DNA from: Megalopta genalis
Taxonomy: Eukaryota; Arthropoda; Insecta; Hymenoptera; Halictidae
Assembly (NCBI RefSeq): GCF_051020955.1
Contig: NC_135013.1
Coordinates: 27,927,302-27,991,301 of the forward strand
Length of the DNA: 64,000 bases
Reading direction: 5' to 3'
In this document: positions 46,455 through 59,175 of the stretch, piece by piece
Layout: every line of letters begins with the position of its first letter
How positions within the stretch are numbered: position 1 is the stretch's first letter
Notes under the pieces: model-generated
Database searches by the model: none
The model's input: only the letters and a program-made list of their open reading frames with translations
Told to the model about the DNA's origin: nothing
Made by a program: the position numbers and the translations under genes

Positions 46455-46485
<31 letters not shown>

Positions 46486-46524
46486 AAGAAAGAAAGAAAG
46501 AGTGAGAGAACGAAAGAGATAGAG

Positions 46525-46591
<67 letters not shown>

Positions 46592-46600
46592 GAGAAAGTC
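46337..46600 (+). repeat. GA/GATA microsatellite
   Basis: A long compound array of GA, GAAA and GATA units. The minus-strand ORF over it is a Ser/Leu-rich composition artefact. Confidence 0.95.
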
Positions 46601-47200
46601 GGCGTCGGAGAAGGAAGTGCCGGAAAAGTCTGGGCGAAGTAAAAGGAAAACGGAGGTAGACACGTGTAGAGGGAAACGGGCGAGGGAGGAGCGGGAAAAA
46701 ATAAAAGAGGAATTAAAAAGTGTCAGAGCCAGGGTTTCGCAATTTGCGCGGCTTATCTCGCGTCGCAGAAGCGCAGCCACCGGTGTCGGCCGATTCGGGT
46801 TATCGGGTGACATCGTTTGCTCGCCAGATTTATTTCGTGCCGCGCGAGATTACTTTACCGGGTCCCCACTCCGCCGCGTGCCTTCTATTTAATTTTGTTT
46901 TCCTCTGCCCTAAATCCCCCCGGTTTTATCTAACGAATATACCGGCGCGACACGCCGCGCCAAAACTTCCGAGGACCGTTTGAGGTCGCGGATGAACCAG
47001 ATTTTCACGATTACGGTTTACAGAGACCGTTTCATCGAACACGCTTGTTTGACTACACTTTTCGCTGTTTACCTGCTCTTGAAATGCGCGTTCCAGTCTC
47101 GTCCCGACGCTTTCGTCACGGTTGTTCGGCTCGACAGGCGTTCGAAAATTCTATTCGCTGTTGTTATTCTATTCGCTGGCTGGGCGACGCCAGCGAGCAT

Positions 47201-47360
47201 AGCAATTTCTCCCTAATTTTCCTTCAATTTGTAAACAGAGGAGATGCGATTATTCGAGACTTGCATCTCGTTTTTATAATTGCGGGCAGTCGGCAACTAT
47301 AAAAATCAGTCGCGAGGCTCGAATAATCGTATCTCTTCTTCCCAAATTACCCATTTTTGT
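47201..47360. repeat. TTTCTCCCTAATT family element, copy 2 (diverged)
   Basis: It shares the left end (agcaatttctccctaatt) and the interior ggctcgaataatcg..ccatttttgt with the element at 41,986. It has its own internal inverted pair (gcgattattcgag and ctcgaataatcgt). The right arm has been lost. Confidence 0.6.
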
Positions 47361-47903
47361 TTAAAAATATTATAATATATTTATATTTATTTATTTATAT
47401 TTATTTTCATATTTATGTTGTAAATATATTGTAACATAATATTATATAATATTATATTATTATTAAATATTATTTAAATATTCTTACGGAAAAAATTCTC
47501 TCAGAACGTTTATTTCAAAGGTCCCTATAAAATAAATAAACCACCGAATTATTATATGTTGAATTTATGTAACAATATAATAATTTTTCGTTTATTACCA
47601 GAACAACTATTTAATTCGATTGTAATATTATTCGTTAAATAATATTTAGCACTTCTAACAATGTTCGAGAACTTCCTTTTATGTTAATTAACGAAATACC
47701 GATTAAGTCTAGCTTATGACAAATTTTCGAGAATATTTTCTAGCCCTGCCATAAACGTCTCGCATGCAATCGATCTAAGAAAACCCGCATGCGAAATAAT
47801 TTACTGTACAAATCAACGAAAACTTGGCCCAGATAATCGAGGTTCTATTGCAATCAAAATGATTAGCACGAGAAATACGTTTCCGTTAAGTTTCTGTTTT
47901 CAG

Positions 47904-48169
47904 CAAATGTTGCAAGAATGCCTATCGTATTCAATTATCGGCGCGGTCACGGTGTTCCCAGCCCGGCGGAATGATTCGGAATCGGTGCACGTCCAGCGAC
48001 ACGACACCGTCCGATTTTATCGAGCAAGGGGGCAAGATGTCACGCGAGCCGTTTCGATTCGGGGCGAGGAAAATATAAAACCGGCCGTGGATCGGCGGAT
48101 GGATATAGGTGCTCGGTGTTTCCACGGGTGCGGATATCATCGTGGGATCCGTCGCTTTCATATGCAAAT
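47904..48169 (+). CDS. Candidate plus-strand exon (266 bases)
   Basis: It has a very strong acceptor (GTTTCTGTTTTCAG) and a consensus donor (GTAAGTGA at 48,170). One frame is open throughout (QMLQECLSYSIIGAVTVFPA at the start); the other two meet stops. No domain is recognised. Exit phase would be 2, so it cannot join the 55,771 exon directly. It may be a coding exon, an alternative terminal exon or part of a non-coding RNA. Confidence 0.3.
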
Positions 48170-51071
48170 GTAAGTGACCGCCGTGGCTGCGGCCGGCACA
48201 ATTGAGCGCATTGAATTTACTGGCGTTTACCGTAATTTACTTTCGGCCCGGGCCGACGACACGATTTAAACGTTCCAACTGGCCCGCGGCCGCATTAAAT
48301 TGCCATAAAGTTGTCGCTCCCTATTCTTCCCGGGTCGCCGTTACGTCGCGTGATACGCAATAACTGTTCCCGGGGATTTAGTGCGCCAATCCTGTCATCG
48401 ACGCCAGGGTAACTTGTCTCTGCGCGGACGAGTCATCGAAGTCATCCGATCGCTAGACGGAATTCTGGTGACTTCGAGGTGCAGTGAACCGACTTGAACC
48501 GACTTGTATACATTGTGTCACCGTCGAATGGAATGTTTGTTAGTTAATGCGTTATTTAACACGATTTCGATGTTTCATTTGTTGCGAAAAGAACTTTGAT
48601 TTTACCTGGTTAATTAATCCAGTTTTGATTAAAATGAAAAAGTATGATTGAAGAAGTATTTATTTTTTATATTATTTTTATGATTATATATTATATGATA
48701 TTACATTATATCATATAATATAATATCATATATATCATATAGAGTTCATGGTGTATCAAGTTTTTCATAAACACCATAAATTCAGCAGCATTGGTCCTTT
48801 GATGTCAGATTAATGTAATAGAAAATGATCAACCTGATAAAAAGATAAACAGTCGATCTTGCAAATTCTTTTTTTAATACTGAAAACCTAAAGAAAAGTC
48901 AAGTTGTCGCAGGGAATGGCTGTAACATAAACTATGTTCAGACAGGACTTGAATCTCTAATGAAATCTTTCTGACCAATAAACATTCGGAGAGTTTCAAC
49001 AATATCGATCGAACGAAGAAATTTATTTTCTATAATGTTTGTATTCGTCGATGTTTGATTCGTCCGCGCGTTGAATTCTTATGGCGTGTTATCGCTACGA
49101 TATTTAAATTCGGGTCGGTAGCATGAAAAGGATCGATCGAACGACTGCGAGAATTATGATTCAGATTTCCCTAATTTAACCGATTTTGCCCCGGCCCGTC
49201 GGACATGATCGAACGATTTCCAGAGCGCTTCCGCCCGACGCGAATAAAGTGCTGATGTAAAAGGCACACGCGACAAAGACGTAACGGCGTCCGATTTCGT
49301 GCCGAGGGTGACCCACATTTAGTGAGAGCGCAAGAAAACACCTGAGCAAAGGTGCCCTTTAATTCACAGGCTCGTAAAAAGAGCCGCTGTCACGGACCGT
49401 CGTGATTACGTCGCGCGGAGGCCTTCGTTAATTGAAATTCATTGTTTGACGACTCGTTAGGAGCTGTCTGATAATCGTCCGTTTCTTCCTGCTACTTCTG
49501 AAGCCGAGATTTTCGCCTTTGCACGGTTCACTTCGCGTCCCCGCGCGAAATTCTAATTTCACGTTGAAGCTTGGTCAAAAATTGAATCCTGTAATGCACT
49601 CTGTCACCGTAGCCCCTTTCTTTTGGACATTTTAATTGCTTTAATTGTGACTATTCATACCGGGCTTATTCTTCACCCCTTGCTATACGACGTTCTTCAT
49701 GGCCGCAATAATTATGACTGTCTTTAATAATTTCTTGAAAGATAAAAATAAATTTATATTTGTTGCATGTTTACGGTCTCTTCGGTGCTTAAATATTGAT
49801 AAGAAAAGAATAAAATCGTTAGAACCAGACTTCATTCGAGTCAGTTAATCAGGAAATCTAGATGTTCAGCTACAATAACACTATTTTGTTACTTTTTTAG
49901 TTTTTGCTAGTATTGTTTGAATTAAAATTTTTTTTTAGAATTTTGAATTACAATTTAGTGGACTGAAAATATGCATTTATGACAAACGCAACGCAACATG
50001 GAGGCAGGTCAAAGTTTCAAAAGAGGTGTCAAATAAAAATGTCTATTCTCCTGCGACTATTTTAATAAATCGTACCCGGTGCATCAATGTTTCTGTATTC
50101 TGTCAATTTTGCACAACGATTCGCAGTCTACGAACTAGACGTTTTTAGAATAGAAGCAACAGTCTGCCGATTTATTCGCCACCGGACCGGCGATGATAGT
50201 TCGTCTGGCGATGACACAACTCCGGCATTAATCTCGCGATCTCGAATAAGTATTTCCATCTGGCGGAGCAGCGGCGCTGTTTTATTAAATTTTAATACTC
50301 CGACGACTTGGGGATCTCATGAATGAGCCTCCCGTAAACCGTTTCTTCCTGCCGCGGAAATGCAATTTTCTTCACGGGCACAAAGAGCACGGCAACTTGT
50401 TATTTCAAAATTGCTACCACTTCATTGTGACGGGAGCAGACGACGTTCCCGCGGGCTGCTCGCGAATAGCCCGAAGAAAGTAAATTGTTCTTTCGAAAGC
50501 GCGCCGTCTAACGATCGTCATTTTAGATGCTTCCGAATGGCCGAAGTGTGTCCCGCAATTTTTGCAATCGGGTTACGAGAGTGGACCGAACGAGGAAACG
50601 GTGAATCAAATGAGGGGCATCGTCTTCGTGTAATTGCGCTGTTACATTATTATTTCGTTATATGTAATAGTTGTTGGTCGTATGTAATCATTTAGTCATG
50701 ATAATAATTAGTAGACCGCGGATGTTCGTGCATTTATCGCACGCGCAGTTGTTTGAAATGCGAGAAAACGCGTGAACTAACGAGGTCTGAATACCATTTT
50801 TACTTCCTTTTCAAAGTCAGTAATTTTTTCATTCACGAATAAAACTCTTTTTTAATTCTGGTTTCTATAAAATGACGTATGAAAAATGAGAATTTGCATA
50901 TAGATACGCAGGTCTAGCAATTATTATTTGAAAATCCATCTGTTAATCGACACTGGCAAGGATGAATTTTATAAACAAAAATAAGTGACTGTTATTTATA
51001 CATTTGGAAATATTTCGTAGCAGAAAAATTACTTCAAGCTGCATATATGTATAAAAATTACTGCATGCTGA

Positions 51072-51290
51072 AAAAATTACTGCAACCTGCATAATATATA
51101 TTATTACATAATTATATATTAATATATAATTATATAATAATATATATTATGCAGGTTGCAGTAATTTTTATATATTTTTTTATAATATATATTATTATAA
51201 TATATTATTTTATAATATATTAATATATATTATTATATATTAATATATAATTATATAATAATATATATTATGCAGGTTGCAGTAATTTTC
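51072..51290. repeat. AT-rich palindrome with a duplicated arm
   Basis: The arm aaattactgcaacctgcata at 51,074 pairs with tatgcaggttgcagtaattt at about 51,148. The same right arm occurs again at 51,269, separated by AT repeats. This looks like a hairpin element whose one end was duplicated. Confidence 0.7.
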
Positions 51291-52827
51291 CAGATACGAT
51301 TTATTATATATATACATTTAAATAGCGCACTCGCTTAAAGAAAAGATGCATTAATTTTTGCAGAAAAAATTCCGAAAGATCACATTTCTAAAAAACTAGA
51401 AAATCTACGATTGAATGCACGGTCTCATGTTCCGTGGATGAGCTCTTATTAAAAATTCGTTTGAACTCGCGGAAGAAGTAATCGATAACCGCGACGAATC
51501 GTATGGCGTTTCCGGTCAGCTCGCTTCAACCCTTCTCGGCTCGCAGCGGCCGCAGTCGTTCATCACAGGCCACTAATCCCCGGGCTGAATTCGATCGTTT
51601 AACGCACGCGGGACGCGACCTAATGATATCGCCACTGCCCGATAAATTAATCTTCCGGTGAACAGTCGATTATCATCGGCTCCTTCGGGGATTTCGCGGC
51701 CGCACACGGGGGAAGATAAATCCCTCCTGCGTCTTTCGATCCGTGTTCCCCGGTCGGGATTGATTAATTAACGCGCCGGGACGACAATGGGGAGTGCGTG
51801 GGTCTGGACTGACTGATGAACGACAGTACGTGGACGCGTCCCACCCGGATTGCACCATGCAAAAAAACAAAAAAAAAGGAAATCTCGATTCAGTGGACAA
51901 AAATAAAGTTCCCGGTGTTGTCGAAAAATGAAATAGCTCGCTCGGCTGGAAGAAATGCCAGGCAGAACGATTTTTCTTCCAGCATTCGTTTGCGCATTGT
52001 ATTATTTTAAAAGATATTAATAAGTGCGACTGATTTTCGATCATTGTATTAAATGTGAAACAATATTTTTTACTTGATAAATTTATCGACAACGGACCGT
52101 AGTGTTTTCAGTGTTACCATGCTGTGTTAAAAATTTCTGCTATTTTTATCTCACATTGCCAAGAAATTCTTACGACTTCCCTAAAAATGATAATCCTTAA
52201 AAATTCGGTCTTCGCAGTCGCATTTGCAAAATAAGCCTGGTCAGAGCAGGATCCTTTAAAATGAACACGTTCCGAGGCACGCACGAAATCTCGAAGCGGG
52301 CACACCCGCCACGCAGAATCGCCACCCTCTTCGCGCTGTCGCGCGCAACCGATTCGAGGCCTCGTTTTATTTCCTTCGCTTCGTAACCCTCTTGATTAAC
52401 GAGCCTTTTAGCGACGCCCGGTGTCGGCAAAGTGGCCGACACCGTCGATCCACGATTGATCGATGGGAATTTTAATAACCGGCCGGCGATCGGAAGTCCG
52501 AAGGAGTCGGCGATGGTAATGACGGAAATATCATTTCGGCGGATAAGTTCGCAGTGAAATAGATCGGTCGATGACCGGCAACCGAGGGACAAAAAAATAT
52601 GTACGAAAAAAAGGGGAGAAATATTCGATGAAACGATAGCAGGCTGCCCCTGGGATATTTGTATCGCGAGCGTTTATACGAAAATACTGCTACTGCTTCG
52701 GGATCATTTTATTTTCGGTTCCGGACCGCGAGTTTGGTTTTCGAAACTCCGTAATTCCGCGCTTCGCGTGCGACCGGCCGACGAATATTCAACCCTCGGG
52801 AAAATAAAATTCGTGTTTTTATATGTA

Positions 52828-52880
52828 TATATATCTCTCTCTCTCTCCGTCTCTTATATATATATATATTTTTTTTTTCG
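52828..52880 (+). repeat. TA/CT microsatellite with T run
   Basis: The segment has short (TA), (CT) and (TA) blocks followed by a run of about ten T. Confidence 0.8.
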
Positions 52881-54414
52881 CGTATCTATACGTGTGCGCA
52901 GCATTCGGCGTGAAATGGAACTCGAAATTGGAATTATTCGCGATTCAGAGTGGGTAATGAGCACGCCGCGGATTTCGCGCGTTCACGGTGAAACGCGATC
53001 GAATGCGACGGACACACGAATGTGCAATGAAGACTTTCATCTACGTCGACTCCTATTGTTCCTGCATAATCGTTGTTTTCGCTGAATCGCATGGGAGAGT
53101 CGCGAAAAGAAACGGATCGTGCACAAGAAAATCCGCAGACTCGCAGACTGCGGTCCAAGAAAAGAAGATTACCTTTCTCTTATATGTAACAGTATCGACT
53201 TTATACTGTGATGTTTACAGAAATGGTAACTACGAATTTTCTTGCTCGCTGGATATTTCGCGGATTGGATCGGATTGCTATCGAAAAGCAGAACTCGCAT
53301 TTCTAACTGCGACAGAAAGAGTTTCGGAATTCGGATATTTATTCCGACTTCGAAAACTTTTATATCCACGATCCGAATTTAAATCTTCGGCGATCTGTGT
53401 ATAAAATGCTGAAAGTTCTTTCTTCGAACAATATACGTTAGGTAAATTCGGAACGAATGATGTTGAATGAGTGGAATTGAGAAGGGAACAATGCGATATT
53501 AGTATCTATCATGTTGCCTAACAACATCGAGTATACACTTCATAAAAAATCGTTGTAACAATCTAATACATTATGCAATGATATAAAAAATATTTTATTA
53601 ACTCGCGAATAAGTCTGCATACTTGAAGCGAAATCCTCAGTAAAATGATTCAGCAGGTTCGTTTTGAGAAAAATTACACTTTCTGGAGTTCGACCGATCT
53701 TTCTGCTAATTGTTTAACAGCTTGCTGTACTTCGACTTGTCTGATTCACGACAAAATTTAACAATAACCTGCAAAATATGAATGTTATTCTTTTCTTCCA
53801 AGTTTGAATAAAATTCACTATTTTCAATAAATAACAATTTTAGTCGCGTTGCTTATTAAACGTTCTATTTATCAGGTTTCACAAATCTTTCTATAATCTC
53901 CTTCCGAATCGTCACCAAACTACATCAACCAGATTCGACATTTTTCGCTCAGGTGCGCACAATTCTTCTGGTCACCGCCAAAAGGATTACCGAGTCACGT
54001 ATCAACATATCTGGGTCTACATTGTCACGAAAGCAGTCGGACACGCTGGCAGCAAAAATCGTGTCCCTGGAATCATGCATACCGGTTCCGCGTGGGCGTC
54101 GGTGGCCGCACGCAAATCGCGCGTCCTCAAAGAAAGCAATCCGAGCGGTCCACGTCGCGGCAATACGACAATTTCCGAAACCGCAAGGTTGCCCCATCTG
54201 GGGCGGATCGGGCAGCTTCCGGTACCCTCTTCAGAGGAATCATCGCGGCGTTCTGCTCCGCGGCCGGCTCTTTTCAGTCGCGCGCAGTTCCTCCACTTTG
54301 CGAGCCAACAGGAACCGACCAGCATTTGTCCGACCGTCCATTCATCCGCCCGTTCCACGTTGCAAAGGCAGTTGAAGTGAGGAGAGAAAGAGAGGAGCCC
54401 TGGAGAGCGAGCGG

Positions 54415-54520
54415 GTTGGAAAGAAGGAGAGAGAGAGCGACAGAGAGAGAGAGAGAGACAGACAGAAAGAGAGAGGGAGAGAGAAAGAGAGAGGGAGAGA
54501 GAAAGAGAGAGAGAGGTGGG
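54415..54520 (+). repeat. GA microsatellite
   Basis: The GA-rich array has GAGAGGGAGAGAGAAA units. It is followed ~200 bp later by an opposite CT-rich block (54,700-54,790), giving GAGA-type sites in both orientations. Confidence 0.9.
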
Positions 54521-54699
54521 ATCGCGCTGGATCCGCGAGAGGGAAATGGAAGAGAGTCAAACGGTGAGCGAGAGAGGAACAAAGTGAAAGAGACGGAGAA
54601 AGGGAAACCCGGGAGCTCTATCGACCGACTTCTCTCATCCAGTGTCCCAGCTACGGAGCCGTAGGTTGTAGTTGCAGCTGAAATCTCCTCCTCCAACCA

Positions 54700-54815
54700 C
54701 CGCCACCCTCTCTCGCCCTCTCTCCCTTTCTCTCTCTCTCTATCTATCCATCTATCTCTTTCTCCCGGCCTCTCTCTCTGTCTCACCCCCAGTGTCACGC
54801 TCGCTCTCCTTCTCC
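54700..54815 (+). repeat. CT-rich tract
   Basis: A pyrimidine tract of CTCTCT and TATC units lies just before a G/C-rich patch. See the findings for a possible promoter reading. Confidence 0.85.
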
Positions 54816-55770
54816 CTGCACCGATCCTGTACACTGTACACGATCCTCTCGCTTTCTCCCTGGCCATGGCGAACTCTTGACATTTCGCCGTGGTGCTGCG
54901 CCAGTTCCATGTCCCGGCGAGAGCCCAGATGTCCTCCGATGCTTGTTAATGCGCGCTGATTGCCAACGATATCTTTTCACGGCTAGCCCCGGCGATAAAG
55001 CAGCGAACACAACGGCAAGGGACGAAAAAGGGCGCGCGGGGCGGCCGAAGGAAAACGATCACGGCGTACGCGGGGGCGAAACTGATAGCGATCGGGACGC
55101 GGGGGCGGGTGTGCGCGTGCAGCCAGGGATGAAAGGACGGTTAATTGAGGCGCGAGGGGCTGCGACGAGAGGGGCGCGCCGAAAGTAAAATTCGTAGTTA
55201 ATCACGCCGGCAAGGAAGCGGCGGGAAACTGTGAAAAATTTTCTTCCAGGAGTACATTACTCTTTTATGGACACCATGCTGCAGAGTTTTATTATGCCAG
55301 GCGGCCGGAGGGGAATTAGCCACCCGAGTGCTTCGGTAATACAGGGAAGGGAGACTGAGTGATTGTTCGGCTGGAGACCGTGTTTATTGAATTATACTTC
55401 TTAGCCTCTTTCTGTCCGATTTGCCCTTTATTTTCTGGCCGAATGGAGACGCGTTTGTTGTACGTGCGCGGTTACCTATTTCTTTTTTTTTATTACGCTA
55501 TTGAACCCCCGAAGGGACTGTTAGCGATATACACGGGTGCACGTAAGATACGGATAAAAAAGAAATTTGCGCGATCGCAGTTACAGAAACATGCACTTGC
55601 AAGTGTATAGTCTTTGGTGTGTATGCCTGTGCTCAAAGATCCACCGAGTGTTTCTCGATAAATTTGCACGTTATTCTCATAGAAACGGTGTAACGCCCGG
55701 CTTCGCCTGAAAGGTATCCATCGAATAAGGCGAATAAAAGTGCAGTTTCTTTCACGATTCTTCCTTTCAG

Positions 55771-55839
55771 GAGGACGTTAATAAAGGCATTCGTCCACTT
55801 GACGACGGGTTAGGAAGAAAGGAAACGGAGTGCAGAAAT
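55771..55839 (+). CDS. Best plus-strand exon candidate, 69 bases, phase 0 to 0
   Basis: The acceptor (TTCACGATTCTTCCTTTCAG) is near ideal and the donor (AAAT|GTGAGTAT) is good. Exactly one frame is open, and it fills 23 codons: EDVNKGIRPLDDGLGRKETE and then CRN. The other two frames have stops. The size and symmetric phase fit a cassette microexon. I recognise no domain and found no phase-matched neighbours with certainty, so the parent gene is unknown. Confidence 0.45.
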
Positions 55840-58800
55840 GTGAGTATTGAGAAAGGTTTCTGGTGTGGCTTTATTCTGGCTAGTCTGCAAAATTAATTCC
55901 TCGTCCTACTTTGAGGAGTCTGGCCCGGGATGGAGATTTCTTTCAACAAGTCAAATCTCAGGAAACAATAGTGCATTAAAAAGAGGACCAGCATGCCATC
56001 CGTGTATGCTCGTGGCGAGGAAAATGGCACGGCGAGGTGTTAATGGACGATGTCTATTTAAACATTGGTTGTACCAGGAGTTCGTTTCGTTCTCGACTCT
56101 AATTTCCATAGCGAGAAATTAGAATAATTGCCTTTAATCTTTATTGCACCTGTATGTGTCGTCAGATGCAAGCGGTGGCGTTAAACACAGAGTAAGTGTC
56201 GCTGTTAAAATATTGCATCAAAAGGACGGTTTTATTTGATAAAATTAACAATTTTATTACTAATATTTACTTATCCACTTAACATTAATATATACTATAT
56301 ACATAATAAACGAAAAACGCAGGGAAAATCAAATGCTTATAAAAGATAAAAATGCAAATTGCTGCTTTAAAGTGGTATTTAGAGAAGCAAGGAACGGTAC
56401 ATAATGACATTTTGTACGTCGAACACCAACATTGTGAATTATTCATATAATTATTCATATTTTTTATTTGCTCGTTTTATTCCGGCCTGGCCTCAAAATA
56501 TTCTAAACATTTTGAAATTTAATGGTCACTACTCTTTACACATGACGAGTAAATTATTAACGACGTCATTATTAACGATAGAATAATTATGATAGAATAA
56601 CTTTTAATCATTGAAACTGTGAAGATAATGGTGCGGCAAGGATTTAAAGGGACACTTTTCGATTCTAAAGTTGTCTATTTTTTAACCGTTTTACAATGAA
56701 GCATCTACAGACGCGATCTCTACCAAAAGGCTGCTTTCTCCAACAAAAGAACTTCCTTCGCCTATTTCGCGAAGAATTACGTTTCTGCTTAAACAATGTC
56801 AACCCCGACGAATTCGAAGTTACTCTCGCGGCCGATTAACCGCGTCACCCGAGGGTGCCAGCCAAATGAATCACATGCGCCGAAAATAAATTTCCTCTCG
56901 TGGACTCCGTCCACGTCCCATCTGGCAAACCTTCCTCCGACTCAAAGGTACTCGAAAGAGCTTCCTCGAATCCACCCCACGGCCACTATTTTCCCGTATC
57001 GCTCGATCTTTACGCATAAGGGTCCACGGAGCACGCACGTGCGTCGGCCAGCTCCGAAGGACGCGGCGAAAGAAAGGAAGAAATTGATGGCGGGGCGGCC
57101 AGGAAAAAAAGAAATTGCCGGCAGCTGACGGAGCACGGGGGTCACCGGAAAAGTTGCATGAAGGTATAGGTCACCTTCGCCCGATGAGGCTCTATGCGGC
57201 GTTGATTGCTTCTCTCCTCTCGAGCGATCGTGCGAGCCGCGTGATTGGCGCTGCCAGCGTCGTTCGGCCGACCCTGCGACGGGGGCGAGTCGGCCGGAAA
57301 CGGACAGAAAAAGCAGAAATAAGCCTGAATATTCGGCGGCGGGCTCGCACGCACGTGGCCGGGCCTTGTCCTTCGGAAATGAAAGCGTTCCGGGGCGATG
57401 GGGCCGCGACCGTGACGGACACGCGGACGCGGAACTCGTTCCCGACGCGCCCCTGCACGGAAAAACAAAACACACGGAATTGCTGGCCGGTCCCTCCAAT
57501 GACCTCCAACCTCCTTACCTCCGTTTCGGTCTGATTATGGCCGGTCGAAGGTCGTGATCGATCGTGATGCGAAGCGAGAGCGAGACCAAGCGATGGGGGA
57601 TGAGGAGAGTTTGAAAGTGTGTCGACGGTGATGCTTGTACACTCGGTATATTGGGTCGGCCGACGTTATTGTCGAAGAAATTGAAATCCAAGTTCGCTAT
57701 GCGAGTTTGCTTTTTTGTTAACGTCCGATTCGCGAGCTGGATTTTGTGACAGAGTACACTTTCGTTGGTGACGCAAAGAAGAAGCGTTCTATGGGTGGAT
57801 CGATCTGTAATTGCATTGGCAGTGATTCAAGATGTATAATATGAGTCAAGGAAATTTTATATTTGTACTCGTATCGCAATAAAGCAGCAAAAATCAGTAT
57901 ACAGACTTTTTATTGATTAATTGGTTTTGATCCCTTAGAAGACATTTTTTTCGCAGATATGCTGGTTAGCATTTCCTCATCATTAATCGAGACAATTTTT
58001 GTTTCTTGTATGGAATATAGAGAGGCCAATGAACGTACATGAAGTACTTTAAAAAATATGTTTGTAAAAATTTACGAATAAAGCAGAGAATCGTCGCGAA
58101 CATCGTCAATTTTATACCTGCGAAACTGATCCGCCGTCCGAGGGTTAATAACATTATCATTTTGCCGATTATGCATCGAATCTTCGACCCTTTACATTGC
58201 GAAATATCAATCATTATTGCATTCGAAACTCTGAAAGTTCTGGAAACGAAGCTCGATCATTTTTGGACAATTTAAATTCATTCTTCGTTTAATCGATTAC
58301 TCAACGTCAAAGTTCTCGCGTATCTTTCGCGTTGGATTTAAAATTACGTGTAACATTAACGACCGAATATGTACAAAAAGAGAGTGATTAACTGTCTAAA
58401 AAATGAAAACGGAGACCAGGGCTGGATCATCCAATCAGCCAAGACGGTCCATGTACCAGGGACTCGAGATCCCGATACAAAACTATTCCAATAAACAGAC
58501 GAGCGGTCACGAGTTGGCGGAGTCGGCGTAATAACAATTTAAATATGCAGTCCTCCTGCTTAATTGTCCTCCCCAGGGAGCGCAAACAGCTGGGACGGAA
58601 GCCGCGAGCGCGGACCGAGACGCGGCGAACTCGTAACTTCCCGCAATTTAGATGATAATTACATTTACATGCGCGGCCGTTTCGTAGACTTACGATAAAC
58701 TTCCCGAGCGACGAGATGTCGGGAAGATATCGAGCCTGGAAATTCTTGCTCCCGTCCAACCCTTGCCTCGCGCTCACCTACCCCTACTTTAGCCGAAGGG

Positions 58801-58974
58801 TCCAAGATATACCTACTGATCATGATCTTCGGAGAAATTGAGCGCGCATCCTTTCGTCGACGATATAATTAACACGTTCGCTGCCAGCGTAAAATGATAC
58901 AAATTGTCGTCAAAGAGAACCTCCAGATGCTCTAAATATCATGCTATGACGTTGCTAGCGAACTTGTTATAATA

Positions 58975-59175
58975 TTAGGGTGTCCCATCAGTTCTCACCT
59001 TGATCAATATTTTGCAAATAAGCCTCAAAGACAGCATAATGAGGTCTCCTGAACGATGGAAGAAGATAATAGAGCAGAACGGTTCGTATATAACTCAATA
59101 AATCAGTCTTAAACAACAAATATCGTGTAATCATTTCGCATCCGAAAAAAGGAAAGAACTTATGGGACACCCTAA
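58975..59175. mobile_element. Mariner-like MITE, 201 bp, with TA duplication
   Basis: The ends ttagggtgtcccatcagttct and agaacttatgggacacccta are inverted repeats with one mismatch in 21, flanked on both sides by TA. The size, end sequence and TA duplication are typical of Tc1/mariner non-autonomous elements (family knowledge). No transposase remains. Confidence 0.85.

Larger units (their letters stand above)
48170..55770. other. Non-coding stretch (7.6 kb)
   Basis: It contains AT-rich inverted repeats at 48.68-48.74 and 51.07-51.29 kb and the GA/CT blocks at 54.4-54.8 kb. I see no coding exon I can support. If the exons at 47.9 and 55.8 kb are real it would be intronic. Confidence 0.4.

Noticed and set aside
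46130..46813. 227-residue minus-strand ORF
   Set aside because: Translation of the GA/GATA microsatellite (SLSLSL runs).
54274..54867. 197-residue minus-strand ORF and 190-residue plus-strand ORF
   Set aside because: Both read through GA/CT arrays; no domain features.
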